From contig NZ_JABUYL010000016.1 of the NCBI RefSeq assembly GCF_014897315.1, forward strand, positions 1-64,000: DNA of 64,000 nt. The letters are read 5' to 3'. Every line of letters starts with the position of its first letter. Positions within the stretch are counted from its first letter, which is position 1. Origin of the DNA: Proteus sp. FME41. GTDB taxonomy: Bacteria; Pseudomonadota; Gammaproteobacteria; Enterobacterales; Enterobacteriaceae. Under the pieces are notes generated by a model. The model was not told the DNA's origin. It ran no database searches and saw only the letters and a program-made list of their open reading frames with translations. This document shows positions 37,028 through 47,948 of the stretch, piece by piece. The position numbers were made by a program, and so were the translations under genes.

Positions 37028-37276
37028 TTAACTTGCAAATATTTTGGCAAGATAGAGCACAACAATGGCACCAATTACAGCGACAATAAAGCTACCAAAG
37101 TTAAAGCCATCCACTTTACCTTTACCAAAGAAGCTACTAATTGCACCACCGACAACTGCCCCCACAATACCTAAAATACAAGTCCATATCAGACCAATAT
37201 CATAAGAGCCCGGCATTAAGAATTTCGCCAAAATACCCGCGATCAGACCAAAGATAATCCAAGCAATAATTCCCAT
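37028..37276 (-). CDS. GlsB/YeaQ/YmgE family small membrane protein
   Basis: An 82-residue hydrophobic protein with three membrane segments: GIIAWIIFGLIAGILAKFL, IGLIWTCILGIVGAVVGG and FIVAVIGAIVVLYLAKI. This is the transglycosylase-associated (Pfam Transgly_assoc) family; such genes are often general-stress induced and the function is unknown. The ATG at 37276 has AGGGGGA about 6 nt upstream; the longer frame from 37327 is not needed. It stands alone between sseA and dusC. Confidence 0.85.
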   Translation of the reverse strand: MGIIAWIIFGLIAGILAKFLMPGSYDIGLIWTCILGIVGAVVGGAISSFFGKGKVDGFNFGSFIVAVIGAIVVLYLAKIFAS

Positions 37277-37424
37277 ATTTCCCCCTAAAATAGTCTTGAT
37301 ATAAACAACATACCTAAAAAATGTCACTTATTGAGTGTAAGTCGAAAAAGTAATTTTTTCCAATTATTGGAGATAAATGACATGATATTTAGGATAAATA
37401 GAGGGATTATTTCTTAATGAATAA

Positions 37425-37456
37425 AAAAATAGCGCTGATTAATTAGCGCTATTTTT
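37425..37456. terminator. Bidirectional terminator between the glsB-like gene and dusC
   Basis: AAAAATAGCGCT and AGCGCTATTTTT (37425-37436, 37445-37456) form a perfect 12-bp stem with an 8-nt loop. It lies 22 nt past the dusC stop codon and terminates rhlE-dusC on the minus strand. Confidence 0.85.
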
Positions 37457-37478
37457 ATTGAATAAGATTATGTTTAAA

Positions 37479-38411
37479 CTATAGAGCCTCTATTGCCACT
37501 GCAATTTCTGGTGAAGTTTTTAGTATTCTTATTTGCCTAAATAAATCATCAGCTTCGGTGTACTCTTTTCGTAAATAGCTAAACCACTGTTTAATACGTG
37601 ATGCGTGGTAAATTGTCGTATCACCGCGCTTTTCTAAACGAACATAGCGCTTTAATAATTGAATAACCTCAGGCCATGGCATTCTTGTTTCAATACCTTT
37701 AACAACGCGGCTTAAGTTAGGCGTGTTCATCGCACCACGACCAATCATTATCGCATCACAACCCGTTGTGGCTAAACAGGCTAATGCATCTTCACGGTTC
37801 CAGATTTCACCATTGGCAATCACAGGAATTGAAAGTCTTTGGCGAATATCACCAATAGCTTGCCAATTGATTTTTTCAGCATTATAGCCATCTTCTTTGG
37901 TTCTACCATGTACCGTAATTTCAGTAGCACCACCTTGCGCCACAGCATCAGCAATTTCATGACTATAAGCAGAAGAATCCCAACCCAGTCTGACTTTGAC
38001 TGATACAGGTAATTCTAAAGGTACTGCACTGCGCATCGCTTTGGTTGCTTGATAAATTGTTTCTGGTTGTTTTAAAAGTGAAGCGCCACCCCCACTGCCA
38101 TTAACTGTTTTTGAAGGACAACCACAGTTTAAATCCACTCCCCAAGAACCTAACGAAACGGCTCTATTGGCATTTTCCGCTAACCACTGAGGATGTTGCC
38201 CTAATAATTGTACTCGTACAAGTGTTCCACTTTTCGTGCGACTTTTTGTCTGCAATTCAGGGCATAAACGATAAAACGCTTTGGTTGGCAGCAATGAATC
38301 AACAACACGTACAAACTCAGTAATACAGAGATCATAATCGTTAATCGAGGTGAGTAACTCTCTCACAAGGGGGTCTAAAACCCCCTCCATTGGCGCTAAT
38401 AGAACTCGCAC
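37479..38411 (-). CDS. dusC: tRNA-dihydrouridine(16) synthase DusC
   Basis: A 310-residue FMN-dependent enzyme reducing U16 of tRNAs. It shares with E. coli DusC (315 aa) the start [46 protein letters not shown] (catalytic cysteine), [20 protein letters not shown] and [12 protein letters not shown]. The start codon is GTG at 38411. Its ribosome-binding sequence TGAGG includes the TGA stop of rhlE, which lies 9 nt upstream, so dusC appears translationally coupled to rhlE. Confidence 0.95.
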   Translation of the reverse strand: MRVLLAPMEGVLDPLVRELLTSINDYDLCITEFVRVVDSLLPTKAFYRLCPELQTKSRTKSGTLVRVQLLGQHPQWLAENANRAVSLGSWGVDLNCGCPSKTVNGSGGGASLLKQPETIYQATKAMRSAVPLELPVSVKVRLGWDSSAYSHEIADAVAQGGATEITVHGRTKEDGYNAEKINWQAIGDIRQRLSIPVIANGEIWNREDALACLATTGCDAIMIGRGAMNTPNLSRVVKGIETRMPWPEVIQLLKRYVRLEKRGDTTIYHASRIKQWFSYLRKEYTEADDLFRQIRILKTSPEIAVAIEAL

Positions 38412-38420
38412 TTTTTAACC

Positions 38421-39854
38421 TCAAAACTCTTTTCTAGCTTTTGCCCAAGGGCTTTGATTGTCACTACTTTCATCACTTTTACGTGAACGACGAGGCCCTA
38501 ATTTACCAGTACGAGAGCCATCTTTATTGCGATAGTTTTCTTTACTTTTATTACGACCGCCTTCTTTACTTCCTTCGCTATCACCCTCTTTACGAGCATT
38601 ATTGCGATTATCTTTACCACGAATATCTGCACGACCATGGCTACTGCCACCGCCGCTTCTACGTGGTGCATTATTTTTTGGTTTTTTATGCAAAGGTGCC
38701 GCTTTAATTGAAGGGTCAGGATCATAGCCTTCTAACGCTAAACGCGGAATTTCGCGTTTTAATAAACGCTCGATATCAGCTAATAAACCATGTTCATCAA
38801 CACAAACCAATGAAATAGCTTTGCCTGTTGCTGCGGCGCGACCTGTTCTACCGATACGGTGAACATAATCTTCTGCTATTTGTGGTAATTCAAAGTTAAC
38901 AACATAAGGCAGTTGGTCGATATCAAGACCACGAGCCGCAATATCCGTTGCCACTAAGGCTTTTAATTTACCGTCTTTAAAATCAGCTAAAGCGCGAGTT
39001 CTTGCACCTTGGCTTTTATTGCCATGAATAGCGGCTGATTTGATGCCATCCATATTTAACTGTTCAGCAAGCTTATTAGCACCATGCTTAGTACGTGTAA
39101 AAATCAGTACTTGTGACCAATTTTCTAAACCAATCAGATGTGATAACAGTTCTGTTTTACGTTTTTTATCCACTAAATGGACATGTTGTTCGACAGATTC
39201 AGCAGCCGAATTTCGAGCTGCCACTGAAATGCTGACTGGATCGTTTAATAATGAATTTGCCAACCCAGTGATATCTTTAGAGAACGTCGCTGAGAACAAT
39301 AAATTTTGGCGTTTTTTAGGTAATTTATTGATCACACGACGAATATCGTGGATAAAGCCCATATCTAGCATGCGATCGGCTTCATCAAGGACTAAGACTT
39401 CCACACGAGAAAGATCAACCGCATTTTGATGTTCGAGATCGAGTAAACGCCCAGGGGTTGCAATAAGCACATCCACGCCACTGCGCAACTTCATCATTTG
39501 TGGGTTAATACTCACTCCACCAAAAACCACAAGTGAACGAATCGGTAAATAACGGCTATACGCTTTTACGTTCTCAGCAATTTGCGCAGCTAATTCACGT
39601 GTTGGTGTTAAAATTAACGCTTTAACAGGCTGGCGACCTTTGGTTTTTTCTGTTGATTTAGTCAACTTTTCCAATATTGGTAATGTAAAAGCCGCTGTTT
39701 TACCTGTCCCTGTTTGCGCACTTGCTAATACGTCTTTACCCGCCAAAATTGGCTCAATTGCCTGCTGTTGAATAGGGGTTGGGGTTTTATACCCTTGTTC
39801 ATCAATAGCGCGGAGAAGCGCCTCACTTAAGCCAAGCGATGTAAAATCGGTCAA
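38421..39854 (-). CDS. rhlE: DEAD-box RNA helicase RhlE
   Basis: A 477-residue ATP-dependent RNA helicase involved in ribosome assembly and RNA decay. It has the Q motif [13 protein letters not shown], Walker [34 protein letters not shown] (DEAD), SATF, and [13 protein letters not shown] (motif VI). The C-terminal 100 residues are a low-complexity Arg/Lys/Gly/Asn/Ser tail, as in other RhlE proteins. It is divergent from cecR with 372 nt between, and dusC follows it directly. Confidence 0.95.
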   Translation of the reverse strand: MTDFTSLGLSEALLRAIDEQGYKTPTPIQQQAIEPILAGKDVLASAQTGTGKTAAFTLPILEKLTKSTEKTKGRQPVKALILTPTRELAAQIAENVKAYSRYLPIRSLVVFGGVSINPQMMKLRSGVDVLIATPGRLLDLEHQNAVDLSRVEVLVLDEADRMLDMGFIHDIRRVINKLPKKRQNLLFSATFSKDITGLANSLLNDPVSISVAARNSAAESVEQHVHLVDKKRKTELLSHLIGLENWSQVLIFTRTKHGANKLAEQLNMDGIKSAAIHGNKSQGARTRALADFKDGKLKALVATDIAARGLDIDQLPYVVNFELPQIAEDYVHRIGRTGRAAATGKAISLVCVDEHGLLADIERLLKREIPRLALEGYDPDPSIKAAPLHKKPKNNAPRRSGGGSSHGRADIRGKDNRNNARKEGDSEGSKEGGRNKSKENYRNKDGSRTGKLGPRRSRKSDESSDNQSPWAKARKEF

Positions 39855-40226
39855 AACAGTAGTCTCCTACAACCAGAACGTATAACACGGTGATTGAAAT
39901 TAAAAATGACGAGCTTTCATACTGTCAATCTATAGGTATTATTACGCTATAGGTACTATCATTTATTAGTAAAAACAGTAATGAAAGAGAATGAACCTTG
40001 TTAGGTTAACCTAATAACCCCCATTCTAACAGTTTTTGCTATATTCAGAATACAAAAATAATTTTCAATAATAGATAGCGTTTTTTTATTACAAATCAGC
40101 TTTATTTGATTATTTATTACAAAATTTTCCTATTGTTCAATATCATCTAATATAATACGCCTTGTTATCGCTGTTTTTAATATCATTGGTTTTGTTACAT
40201 TTTACTTAAGTAAGGTATCTTCTATT
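39855..40226. promoter_or_regulatory. rhlE/cecR divergent region
   Basis: These 372 nt contain no gene. The left half holds the palindrome listed separately. The right half (40030-40226) is AT-rich and should carry the cecR promoter; no promoter pair stands out. Confidence 0.5.
40001..40014. promoter_or_regulatory. Candidate CecR operator
   Basis: TTAGGTTAACCTAA is a perfect 14-bp palindrome between divergent rhlE and the TetR-type cecR. In E. coli CecR controls both its own operon and rhlE. TetR regulators bind such palindromes, so this is the best operator candidate in the region; the assignment is inferred, not matched to a known motif. Confidence 0.5.
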
Positions 40227-40925
40227 ATGTCAGAAACCCATCAGAAGACGACACGTGGTGAACTAGCAAAACGACAATTATTGGAAGCGGCATGTGAAAT
40301 TTTTGGTAAAAACGGGCCCGATGCCGCCACAACACGCCAAATTGCACAAGCTGCTCAACAAAATATTGCCGCTATTGCTTATTATTTTGGTTCAAAAGAA
40401 GGGTTGTATCTTGCCGTTGCCCAACATATCGCAGATTTAATTCGTCTTGATTTTGAACCGACTGTTATCATCCTTGACGAATTTCTTGAACGACCAAATC
40501 CAACAGAACATCTTCCATTACTGCAAACGCTTATCACGGATAGTTTCTTGCAATATGCCCAACTGGTGCTTGATAAAGCGAATATTCACCTTAGCCGTAT
40601 TATGGCAAGAGAACAGCTTGTTCCCACTGAGGCCTATTCCCTTATCCACCAGCAAGCATTATCGCCACTTTTAACACGTGTAAATAAATTATTAGCAATT
40701 TATATTGGTTTAGATGCCTCACTTCCGACAACAATGCTACACACTCACGCTATATTAGGAGAAGTGTTATCATTTCGTTTAGTGCGGGAAACCATTCTAA
40801 GACAAACAGGATGGGATAGGATTGGTAAGAATGAGTATCAGATTATCTCCAATACGTTAAAAACGCACATTACTTTATTACTCAATGGATTAAGAGAGAT
40901 TTACACTCACCCACATCATGCATAA
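40227..40925 (+). CDS. cecR: TetR family regulator CecR (YbiH)
   Basis: A 232-residue TetR regulator. The N-terminal helix-turn-helix is clear ([20 protein letters not shown] then [26 protein letters not shown]), with a YbiH-type C-terminal domain containing [19 protein letters not shown]. In E. coli CecR is the first gene of cecR-ybhGFSR and affects sensitivity to cefoperazone and chloramphenicol. Here ybhG starts 11 nt downstream, so the operon is conserved. A perfect palindrome about 220 nt upstream is a possible operator. Confidence 0.93.
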   Translation: MSETHQKTTRGELAKRQLLEAACEIFGKNGPDAATTRQIAQAAQQNIAAIAYYFGSKEGLYLAVAQHIADLIRLDFEPTVIILDEFLERPNPTEHLPLLQTLITDSFLQYAQLVLDKANIHLSRIMAREQLVPTEAYSLIHQQALSPLLTRVNKLLAIYIGLDASLPTTMLHTHAILGEVLSFRLVRETILRQTGWDRIGKNEYQIISNTLKTHITLLLNGLREIYTHPHHA

Positions 40926-40936
40926 ATAGAGTTATT

Positions 40937-41923
40937 ATGAAAACTAAAAAAGTCAGCTTCTTTATCATCTTAATGATTATTATCGGTCTTGTTGCAGGTA
41001 TCTATTATTATGAAGAAAACAAAGAGTCTGAATTAGTGCTCTATGGCAATGTCGATATACGTACCGTAAACCTGAGTTTTCGTGTTGCGGGGAAATTAGA
41101 TTCATTACACGTTGATGAAGGCGCTCCTGTTGAAAAAGGCCAATTACTCGGCCAACTTGATGACGCTCCTTATCGTAATGCCCTTAACAAAGCTTATGGT
41201 GAGCGTGACAGCGCTATTGCTGCATTAGCGTTAATGGAGGCAGGCTATCGCACTGAAGAAATCGCACAAGCGCAATCTGACGTGTCATTAAAACAAGCAG
41301 CTTGGCAATATGCAGAGAATTTTTATAAGCGTCAACAAGATTTAGCTCATCGTAAAGTCATTTCAGCCAATGAGTTAGATAGCGCAAGAAATAATCGCAA
41401 TCAAGCCTCGGCAGCCTTAAAAGCAGCCCAAGACAAGTTAAATCAGTATCAAAATGGATATCGAAAAGAAGATATAGATGCCGCTAAGGGGCAAGTCATG
41501 CAGGCTAAGGCCGCTGTTGCTCAAGCAGAATTAAACCTTCAAGACACTCAATTAATCTCACCTTCACAAGGTACCGTATTAACTCGAGCTGTTGAACCTG
41601 GCACCATTTTATCTGCAGGTAATCCCGTATTTACGGTGTCTTTAACTAACCCAGTTTGGGTTAGAGCGTATATTAGTGAAACCCACTTAAGTGAAGCAAT
41701 CCCTAATCGGGAAGTCTATCTCTACACTGATGGACGCAAAGATAAGCCTTATCATGGCACTATTGGTTTTGTTTCACCGACAGCAGAATTTACGCCAAAG
41801 AGCGTTGAAACCCCTGAATTAAGAACCGATTTAGTTTATCGACTCCGAGTAGTTGTCACTGATGCTGATGACGCATTACGCCAAGGCATGCCTGTGACCC
41901 TAAAATTTGCACCCACTCATTAA
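40937..41923 (+). CDS. ybhG: HlyD-type membrane fusion protein YbhG
   Basis: A 328-residue periplasmic adaptor for the YbhFSR exporter. It has an N-terminal membrane anchor (about residues 5-25), the biotinyl-lipoyl half [22 protein letters not shown], a long coiled-coil hairpin (about 80-200, rich in Ala/Gln/Lys), and the second half [20 protein letters not shown]. Operon gene 2 of cecR-ybhGFSR; ybhF begins 14 nt downstream. Its partner outer-membrane channel is not in the window. Confidence 0.93.
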   Translation: MKTKKVSFFIILMIIIGLVAGIYYYEENKESELVLYGNVDIRTVNLSFRVAGKLDSLHVDEGAPVEKGQLLGQLDDAPYRNALNKAYGERDSAIAALALMEAGYRTEEIAQAQSDVSLKQAAWQYAENFYKRQQDLAHRKVISANELDSARNNRNQASAALKAAQDKLNQYQNGYRKEDIDAAKGQVMQAKAAVAQAELNLQDTQLISPSQGTVLTRAVEPGTILSAGNPVFTVSLTNPVWVRAYISETHLSEAIPNREVYLYTDGRKDKPYHGTIGFVSPTAEFTPKSVETPELRTDLVYRLRVVVTDADDALRQGMPVTLKFAPTH

Positions 41924-41937
41924 GTGGGGAGCAAAAA

Positions 41938-43707
41938 ATGGAACATACTGATTACACAATTAAACTACAAGGTGTTGAAAAACGCTTTACTGGACTGGAA
42001 AACCCTGCGGTTTCTGCATTAACAGCCACCATAACGGGTGGCTCTGTCACAGGATTAGTGGGGCCTGACGGTGCGGGAAAAACAACACTAATTCGCATGC
42101 TTGCAGGGCTATTAAAACCAAATGCAGGTGATATTCGTATTTTAGGAATGGATCCGCAAAAACAAAGCGTGGATGTCCGAGCGATCCTTGGCTATATGCC
42201 ACAAAAGTTTGGTCTTTATGAAGATTTAACCGTATTAGAAAATCTCAATCTTTATGCTGATTTAAAAAATGTTGTCGGTGATGAGCGCAAAAAAGTCTAT
42301 CAACAGTTGCTCACTTTTACCGATCTCACACGCTTTACTTCTCGCCTTGCGGGCAATCTTTCTGGTGGGATGAAACAAAAACTGGGGCTGGCTTGTACCT
42401 TATTAGGAAGCCCTAAAGTCTTGCTGCTTGATGAGCCAGGTGTCGGTGTTGACCCTATTGCACGCCGTGAGCTTTGGCAAATGGTACATGCTTTGGCCAG
42501 CGATGGTATGTTGATACTGTGGAGCACCTCTTATCTTGATGAAGCAGAACAATGTAAAAACATTCTCTTACTTAACAAAGGAGAGTTACTTTACAGTGGC
42601 ATTCCTCAAGATTTAACAGCAAAAATGACAGGTCGTTCTTTTCTACTCAATGTTGAAGGTCATCAACGTAGAAAAGTATTGCAACAAGCCATTATTCAAC
42701 CTCAAGTCACTGATGGCGTTATTCAAGGGCAATCTGTCCGTTTGATCTTGAAAAAGCAGAGTAATCAAACTGAATTACTAAGTGCTTTGGGTAAACCTGA
42801 TGCAAAGCTTATTCCCGCTACACCGCGTTTTGAAGATGCTTTTATAGATTTATTAGGAGGTGGCCCTTCACATAAGTCTGAATTAGCTGAAATTATGCCT
42901 CAGATCCCTTCTGCACCTGATGAAACCGTGATTGAAGCACAGAAATTAACCAAAATGTTCGGTCAATTTGCAGCAACCGATCACGTTGATTTTCAAGTTA
43001 AACGCGGTGAAATTTTCGGTTTATTGGGACCTAACGGTGCAGGTAAATCAACGACATTTAAAATGATGTGTGGTTTATTAGTCCCCACTAGCGGTAAAGC
43101 GCTGGTGTTAGGTATGGATTTAAAAGAAAGCTCAGGTAAAGCACGCCAACATTTAGGTTATATGGCACAAAAATTCTCACTTTATGGCAATTTAAAAGTG
43201 GGACAAAATTTGAAATTCTTCTCTGGTGTCTATGGCTTACATGGCAAACAACAGCGAGATAAAATCAACGACATGATAACTGCGTTTGGTTTACAACCCA
43301 TGGTAAACCAAATCACAGATACCTTGCCTCTTGGTTATAAACAACGCCTTGCCCTCGCGTGTTCATTAATGCACGAGCCCGATATTCTCTTTTTAGATGA
43401 ACCCACATCAGGCGTTGACCCCTTAACGCGAAGAGAATTCTGGCTACACATTAATGGCATGGTTGATAAAGGCGTAACCGTGATGGTGACGACTCACTTT
43501 ATGGATGAAGCCGAGTATTGTGATCGTATTGGTTTAGTTTATCGTGGAAAAATTATTGCCGCAGGCGAGCCAGACTCACTGAAAAAAAGGGTTGCCACTC
43601 AAGAAAACCCAAACCCATCCATGGAAGATGCTTTTATTGGTTTAGTGTTGGATTACGATAAGAAACTTGAACGTGAAAATGATAAAGGGAGCGAAAAAAA
43701 TGCGTAA
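41938..43707 (+). CDS. ybhF: ABC exporter ATP-binding protein YbhF (two nucleotide-binding domains)
   Basis: A 589-residue fusion of two ABC ATPase domains. Domain 1 has Walker [10 protein letters not shown] (residues about 42-50), signature [12 protein letters not shown] and Walker [13 protein letters not shown]. Domain 2 has GPNGAGKST, a degenerate signature [12 protein letters not shown] and [12 protein letters not shown]. It energises the YbhS/YbhR permease, reported to export drugs such as tetracyclines and sodium. GGGAG precedes the ATG; the end overlaps ybhS by 8 nt. Confidence 0.94.
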   Translation: MEHTDYTIKLQGVEKRFTGLENPAVSALTATITGGSVTGLVGPDGAGKTTLIRMLAGLLKPNAGDIRILGMDPQKQSVDVRAILGYMPQKFGLYEDLTVLENLNLYADLKNVVGDERKKVYQQLLTFTDLTRFTSRLAGNLSGGMKQKLGLACTLLGSPKVLLLDEPGVGVDPIARRELWQMVHALASDGMLILWSTSYLDEAEQCKNILLLNKGELLYSGIPQDLTAKMTGRSFLLNVEGHQRRKVLQQAIIQPQVTDGVIQGQSVRLILKKQSNQTELLSALGKPDAKLIPATPRFEDAFIDLLGGGPSHKSELAEIMPQIPSAPDETVIEAQKLTKMFGQFAATDHVDFQVKRGEIFGLLGPNGAGKSTTFKMMCGLLVPTSGKALVLGMDLKESSGKARQHLGYMAQKFSLYGNLKVGQNLKFFSGVYGLHGKQQRDKINDMITAFGLQPMVNQITDTLPLGYKQRLALACSLMHEPDILFLDEPTSGVDPLTRREFWLHINGMVDKGVTVMVTTHFMDEAEYCDRIGLVYRGKIIAAGEPDSLKKRVATQENPNPSMEDAFIGLVLDYDKKLERENDKGSEKNA

Positions 43708-44851
43708 TGTAGCTCAATCCTCTCATGCCCGTTTTTCTTGGCGTCGCTTATACGCACTGTGTTTAAAAGAAACAAAGCAGATTACCCGTGATCCCAGTAG
43801 TGCCTTAATAGCGATTGTCATTCCGCTCACCTTGTTGTTTATTTTTGGTTATGGCATTAATTTAGATTCAAGTAAGTTAAATGTTGGCATTTTAACCAAT
43901 CAGCAAAGCCAGCCTGCACAAGAGTTAGTTTATACGTTTACCAATTCACCTTATATCAACGCAACCATTAGTGATAATCGCCAATTATTAATTGATAAAA
44001 TGCAAGCGGGACAAATTCGGGGCATCGTGGTTATTCCTGTCAATTTTGCAGAGTTACTGGCTCGTCCAGATACACAAGCGCCTATTCAAGTGATCACCGA
44101 CGGCAGTGAACCCAATACCGCAAACTTTGTGCAAGCATATACCAAAGGTGTTTGGCAAATTTGGCTACAACAACAAGCGATAAGTAAAGGTATTGATACA
44201 ACGCCTTTAATTGAAATAGAACCTCGCTATTGGTTTAATCCTGCGGCAATAAGTCAGCACTATATTATTCCGGGTGCTGTGACCATTATTATTACTGTAG
44301 TGGGTGCTATTCTCACCTCTTTAGTCATTGCCCGTGAATGGGAACGGGGCACGATGGAAGCCCTGCTTTCAACTCAGATAACACGTACCGAACTTCTCCT
44401 TTCAAAGCTTATTCCTTATCAAATTTTAGGTAGCTTTGTCATGGTGTTATGTATGGTGGTTACTGTCTTTGTATTGGGCGTGCCTTATCGAGGATCACTG
44501 TGGATTTTAGCAGGAATTACATCGCTCTTTTTAGCGACAGCGTTAGGAATGGGATTGTTAATTTCTACACTGACACGTAATCAATTTAATGCTGCTATGA
44601 TTTCCTTAAATGCCGCCTTTTTACCCGCGATTATGTTATCTGGTTTTGTGTTTGAAATTGATAGCATGCCATTCTTTATTCAAGTGGTAACCTACTTTAT
44701 TCCTGCGCGTTATTTTGTCAGTAGCTTACAAACATTATTTTTAGCAGGTGATATTCCGTTGATATTAATGCTAGATATGTGGTTATTAATCGTATCGGCA
44801 ATATTTTTTATTGGCTTAACGGCGTTAGCAACACGTCGTCGATTAGATTAA
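43700..44851 (+). CDS. ybhS: ABC-2 type permease YbhS
   Basis: A 383-residue ABC-2 permease with one N-terminal membrane segment ([20 protein letters not shown]), a large extracytoplasmic domain, then five more segments including [20 protein letters not shown] and [16 protein letters not shown] chose the ATG at 43700 because GGGAG ends about 7 nt upstream; it overlaps the ybhF stop, consistent with translational coupling. It pairs with YbhR. Confidence 0.93.
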   Translation: MRNVAQSSHARFSWRRLYALCLKETKQITRDPSSALIAIVIPLTLLFIFGYGINLDSSKLNVGILTNQQSQPAQELVYTFTNSPYINATISDNRQLLIDKMQAGQIRGIVVIPVNFAELLARPDTQAPIQVITDGSEPNTANFVQAYTKGVWQIWLQQQAISKGIDTTPLIEIEPRYWFNPAAISQHYIIPGAVTIIITVVGAILTSLVIAREWERGTMEALLSTQITRTELLLSKLIPYQILGSFVMVLCMVVTVFVLGVPYRGSLWILAGITSLFLATALGMGLLISTLTRNQFNAAMISLNAAFLPAIMLSGFVFEIDSMPFFIQVVTYFIPARYFVSSLQTLFLAGDIPLILMLDMWLLIVSAIFFIGLTALATRRRLD

Positions 44852-44864
44852 AGGGAGAGTGTTT

Positions 44865-45974
44865 ATGTTTTATCGCCTTCTCACCCTGATAATGAAAGAG
44901 TTACAGTCATTATTACAAGAGCCTCAAACTCGCATTATTTTAATAATGCCCGTTATCTTTCAAATGATCTTATTCCCTTTTGCTGCCACATTAGATGTTA
45001 CCAATGCCTCTATTGCTATTTTTGATGAAGATAACGGTAAACACTCTATTGAGTTAACTCAACGGATCGCCAAAGCGAGTGCCTTTTCTAAAACATTGTT
45101 ACTGAAAAATGAGCATGAAATAAAAGAAACCATTGATAACCGCAAAGCGCTTTTATTAGTTCGTTTTCCACAGAATTTTAGTGCTGATTTAGAAAGTCAT
45201 GTTTCTGCTAAATTACAAATAATCCTAGATGGTCGAAATTCTAATAGCGCACAAATTGCTGCTAATTATGTGCAACAAATCGTACAAAATTATCAAACTG
45301 CATTAACGGGAAATACGCCCTCTTTACTGAATAAAACAGAGTTGGTTGTCCGTAATTGGTATAACCCTAATTTGAATTATAAATGGTTTATTGTGCCTTC
45401 TTTAGTCGCACTGATTATTACCATTGGTGTGATGATAGTCACTTCACTTTCTGTTGCTAGAGAGCGAGAGCAAGGCACATTAGATCAATTATTAGTTTCG
45501 CCATTATCAACATGGCAAATTTTTGTAGGCAAAGCGGTTCCAGCAATGGTTGTGGCTGCCATTCAAGGTACTATTGTATTGATTATCGGGATATTTGGTT
45601 ATCAAATTCCCTTTTCAGGCTCGCTACTTCTATTTTACTTTACCATGCTTATTTATGGCTTATCGCTGGTGGGATTTGGTTTATTAATCTCGGCATTAAG
45701 CTCAACACAACAGCAGGCTTTTATTGGTGTATTTGTATTTATGATGCCTGCCGTTTTATTATCAGGCTATATTTCCCCCGTAGAAAATATGCCTATTTGG
45801 CTACAACATGCCACTTGGATAAACCCTATTCGTCATTTCACCGATATCACAAAACAGATTTACCTTAAAAATGCCGATATCACTGTAATATGGCACAGTT
45901 TATGGCCTTTATTGGTGATTGCAGCAGGCACAGGCTCCTTTGCGTATTATCTTTTCCAACGGAAGATTGCTTAA
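44865..45974 (+). CDS. ybhR: ABC-2 type permease YbhR
   Basis: A 369-residue second permease of the YbhFSR exporter, matching the E. coli length (368 aa). It has an N-terminal segment ([20 protein letters not shown]), a large loop, and the conserved [20 protein letters not shown] and [15 protein letters not shown]. The ATG at 44865 has GGGAGAG about 5 nt upstream; a GTG at 44859 lies inside that site. A VOC-family gene follows 29 nt downstream. Confidence 0.93.
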   Translation: MFYRLLTLIMKELQSLLQEPQTRIILIMPVIFQMILFPFAATLDVTNASIAIFDEDNGKHSIELTQRIAKASAFSKTLLLKNEHEIKETIDNRKALLLVRFPQNFSADLESHVSAKLQIILDGRNSNSAQIAANYVQQIVQNYQTALTGNTPSLLNKTELVVRNWYNPNLNYKWFIVPSLVALIITIGVMIVTSLSVAREREQGTLDQLLVSPLSTWQIFVGKAVPAMVVAAIQGTIVLIIGIFGYQIPFSGSLLLFYFTMLIYGLSLVGFGLLISALSSTQQQAFIGVFVFMMPAVLLSGYISPVENMPIWLQHATWINPIRHFTDITKQIYLKNADITVIWHSLWPLLVIAAGTGSFAYYLFQRKIA

Positions 45975-46003
45975 AACAATAGCAATTAATTTAAAGGCAT
46001 TTT

Positions 46004-46444
46004 ATGACACCTTTTATTTTTGATATCAATGTTCTCTTTGTTGCGGGTTTTGGCCCTATTACCCGCGATAATGCACAAAGCCAGCTTTTTTATAAAGATG
46101 CGCTTAACCTGCCATTAAAGCCTATGGAAGGTAATAGTGATTATTTATCAACATCGGAAGGTGAATTAAACGGTGTTAAGCACTTTGCATTATGGCCATT
46201 AACACAAGCGGCGATATCTTGCTTTGGTAATGAGGTTTGGCCGAACAATTTGCCAATTCCTCAATCGTGGGTTGAATTTGAAGTTGAAGATATTAATACG
46301 GCAACTCAAACCTTAAAACAAAAAGGCTATCAACTGCTGGTTGATAATCGCGTTGAACCTTGGGGGCAAACAGTCACACGCTTATTAAGCCCTGAAGGTA
46401 CTTTAGTGGGGTTAACTATTACACCTTGGCTGCGAAATAACTAA
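46004..46444 (+). CDS. VOC (glyoxalase/bleomycin-resistance) family protein
   Basis: A 146-residue protein with the vicinal-oxygen-chelate pattern: an N-terminal strand INVLFVAGFGPIT, QLFYKDALNLPL, VEFEVEDINTATQTLKQKGY and SPEGTLVGLTITPWL. Metal ligands cannot be assigned with certainty. It is placed 29 nt after ybhR on the same strand and may be read with the exporter, but a role in resistance is not shown by the sequence. Confidence 0.78.
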   Translation: MTPFIFDINVLFVAGFGPITRDNAQSQLFYKDALNLPLKPMEGNSDYLSTSEGELNGVKHFALWPLTQAAISCFGNEVWPNNLPIPQSWVEFEVEDINTATQTLKQKGYQLLVDNRVEPWGQTVTRLLSPEGTLVGLTITPWLRNN

Positions 46445-46493
46445 GCTTCATTCTATTTCAATTGTGTGCAACAGAAAAATTCTCTTAATAAAA

Positions 46494-46538
46494 GCAAAAA
46501 AAATCCCACAACTTATAAAGTGATGGGATTTATTTTTT
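46494..46538. terminator. Bidirectional terminator between the VOC gene and ybhL
   Basis: AAATCCCA (46501-46508) and TGGGATTT (46524-46531) form the stem. It is followed by T-rich sequence on the plus strand and a run of eight T on the minus strand. Confidence 0.85.
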
Positions 46539-46580
46539 ATGCTGTTTTTAAACTACGTTTATCCGCAAATATCGTTAAAA

Positions 46581-47291
46581 TTAACGACGATCGCCTAAAA
46601 TACGCAGTAACATTAAGAACAGGTTGATGAAATCTAAATAAAGCGTTAATGCACCCATAATTGAGTAACGGCGCATATTTTCTTTATCTTCTTGGTTAAT
46701 CTCATTACCCATATCTTTTAATTTTTGGGTGTCGTAAGCAGTTAAACCTGCAAAAATTAACACACCTGCGTAAGAGATAACCATGCTCATCATTGAGCTT
46801 TGCATAAAGATATTAACGATAGAAGCAATAATGATACCGATAAGCCCCATAAACAGGAAGCTACCCATACCCGTTAAGCTACGCTTAGTCGTGTAACCGT
46901 AAATGCTTAATGCACCAAACATTGCCGCACAAATAAAGAATGTGCTCGCAATTGAAGAGGCGGTATAAAGCAGTAATACGCTTGAGATAGTCACACCCGT
47001 TAGCACAGAATAGAGCATAAATAATGAGGTTGCCATTGCACCACTCATTTTATGGACCATACCTGATAACACGAAAACTAACCCTAATTGAGCAATGATC
47101 AGGCCAAAGAAGACGATCTTGCTTGAGAAAATCATTGATAATAATGCTTCGCTTGATGCAACGTAGAATGCAACAAACGCAGTTAATAACAGACCTACAG
47201 TCATCCAACCATAAACCTGAGCCATGAAGGTTTGTAGGCCAGAACCTGTGCGCTGTACGATTGAATCATTTGAACGTGAAAATCGATCCAT
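46581..47291 (-). CDS. ybhL: Bax1-inhibitor (BI-1/YccA) family membrane protein YbhL
   Basis: A 236-residue protein with seven hydrophobic segments, close to E. coli YbhL (234 aa): start MDRFSRSNDSIVQRTGSGLQ, YGWMTVGLLLTAFVAFYVAS, GALSIYGYTTKRSLTGMGSF, AGLTAYDTQKLKDMGNEI and GALTLYLDFINLFLMLLRIL. BI-1 family proteins are linked to stress tolerance, membrane quality control and calcium leak; YbhL's own role is unclear. It follows moaE, as in E. coli, with a 194-nt gap. Confidence 0.94.
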   Translation of the reverse strand: MDRFSRSNDSIVQRTGSGLQTFMAQVYGWMTVGLLLTAFVAFYVASSEALLSMIFSSKIVFFGLIIAQLGLVFVLSGMVHKMSGAMATSLFMLYSVLTGVTISSVLLLYTASSIASTFFICAAMFGALSIYGYTTKRSLTGMGSFLFMGLIGIIIASIVNIFMQSSMMSMVISYAGVLIFAGLTAYDTQKLKDMGNEINQEDKENMRRYSIMGALTLYLDFINLFLMLLRILGDRR

Positions 47292-47485
47292 GATGATTAC
47301 CCTTTAATCATAGTGATAACGTTAGGTTTAACGATAACGTTTATTTCAGTAAAGAGCCCATAGTCGGCTCATTAGAATTTAATTTTATCACACTGATTTT
47401 ACATTTCCATGAAATAAACTGTATGAAATGTCATCACAAAATAAATTTAGGTAAAGTAATGTCGTGTTTAATTGAGTGTGATAGT

Positions 47486-47947
47486 TTATTCCCAGCGCTC
47501 AGCCGAGTCATAATCACTTTGGCGAGCATCAACCCATCTATTTTTATTTTCAGAAAGCCCTTCTTTTTTCCAAAAGGGTGCACGTGTTTTTAAGAAATCC
47601 ATAATAAACTCAGCGGACTCAAAAGCGCTATTACGATGAGAACTGGTAACACCGACAAACACTATCTCCTCACCAATATGCAAAGTCCCTACACGGTGAA
47701 TAACACTTACACGCTGTAAAGGCCAACGGCCTCGTGCTTCACTGACAATGTCATTAAGCGCTTTTTCAGTCATGCCTGGGTAATGTTCAAGCGTGAGCGT
47801 ACTCACTTCATCCCCTAAATTGTGATTACGGACTTTCCCCGTAAATGTCACAACGGCACCATCACTGTCGCACTCTGATAGCCATTGATATTCATCACCA
47901 ACGTTAAAATTTTCGGTTTGGACTGAAATACGAGTTGATGTGCCCAT
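47486..47947 (-). CDS. moaE: Molybdopterin synthase large subunit MoaE
   Basis: A 153-residue catalytic subunit that, with two MoaD thiocarboxylates, converts cyclic pyranopterin monophosphate to molybdopterin. Conserved blocks are FTGKVRNHNLGDEVSTLTLE, VSVIHRVGTLHIGEEIVFVG, SSHRNSAFESAEFIMDFLK and the lysine loop APFWKKE. The ATG at 47947 has AGGAGG about 7 nt upstream and lies 1 nt from the moaD stop; the longer in-frame version would overlap moaD. Confidence 0.96.
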   Translation of the reverse strand: MGTSTRISVQTENFNVGDEYQWLSECDSDGAVVTFTGKVRNHNLGDEVSTLTLEHYPGMTEKALNDIVSEARGRWPLQRVSVIHRVGTLHIGEEIVFVGVTSSHRNSAFESAEFIMDFLKTRAPFWKKEGLSENKNRWVDARQSDYDSAERWE

Positions 47948-47948
47948 C

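Noticed and set aside
39040-39429. 129-codon frame opposite rhlE
   Set aside because: Shadow of the helicase core; no family resemblance.
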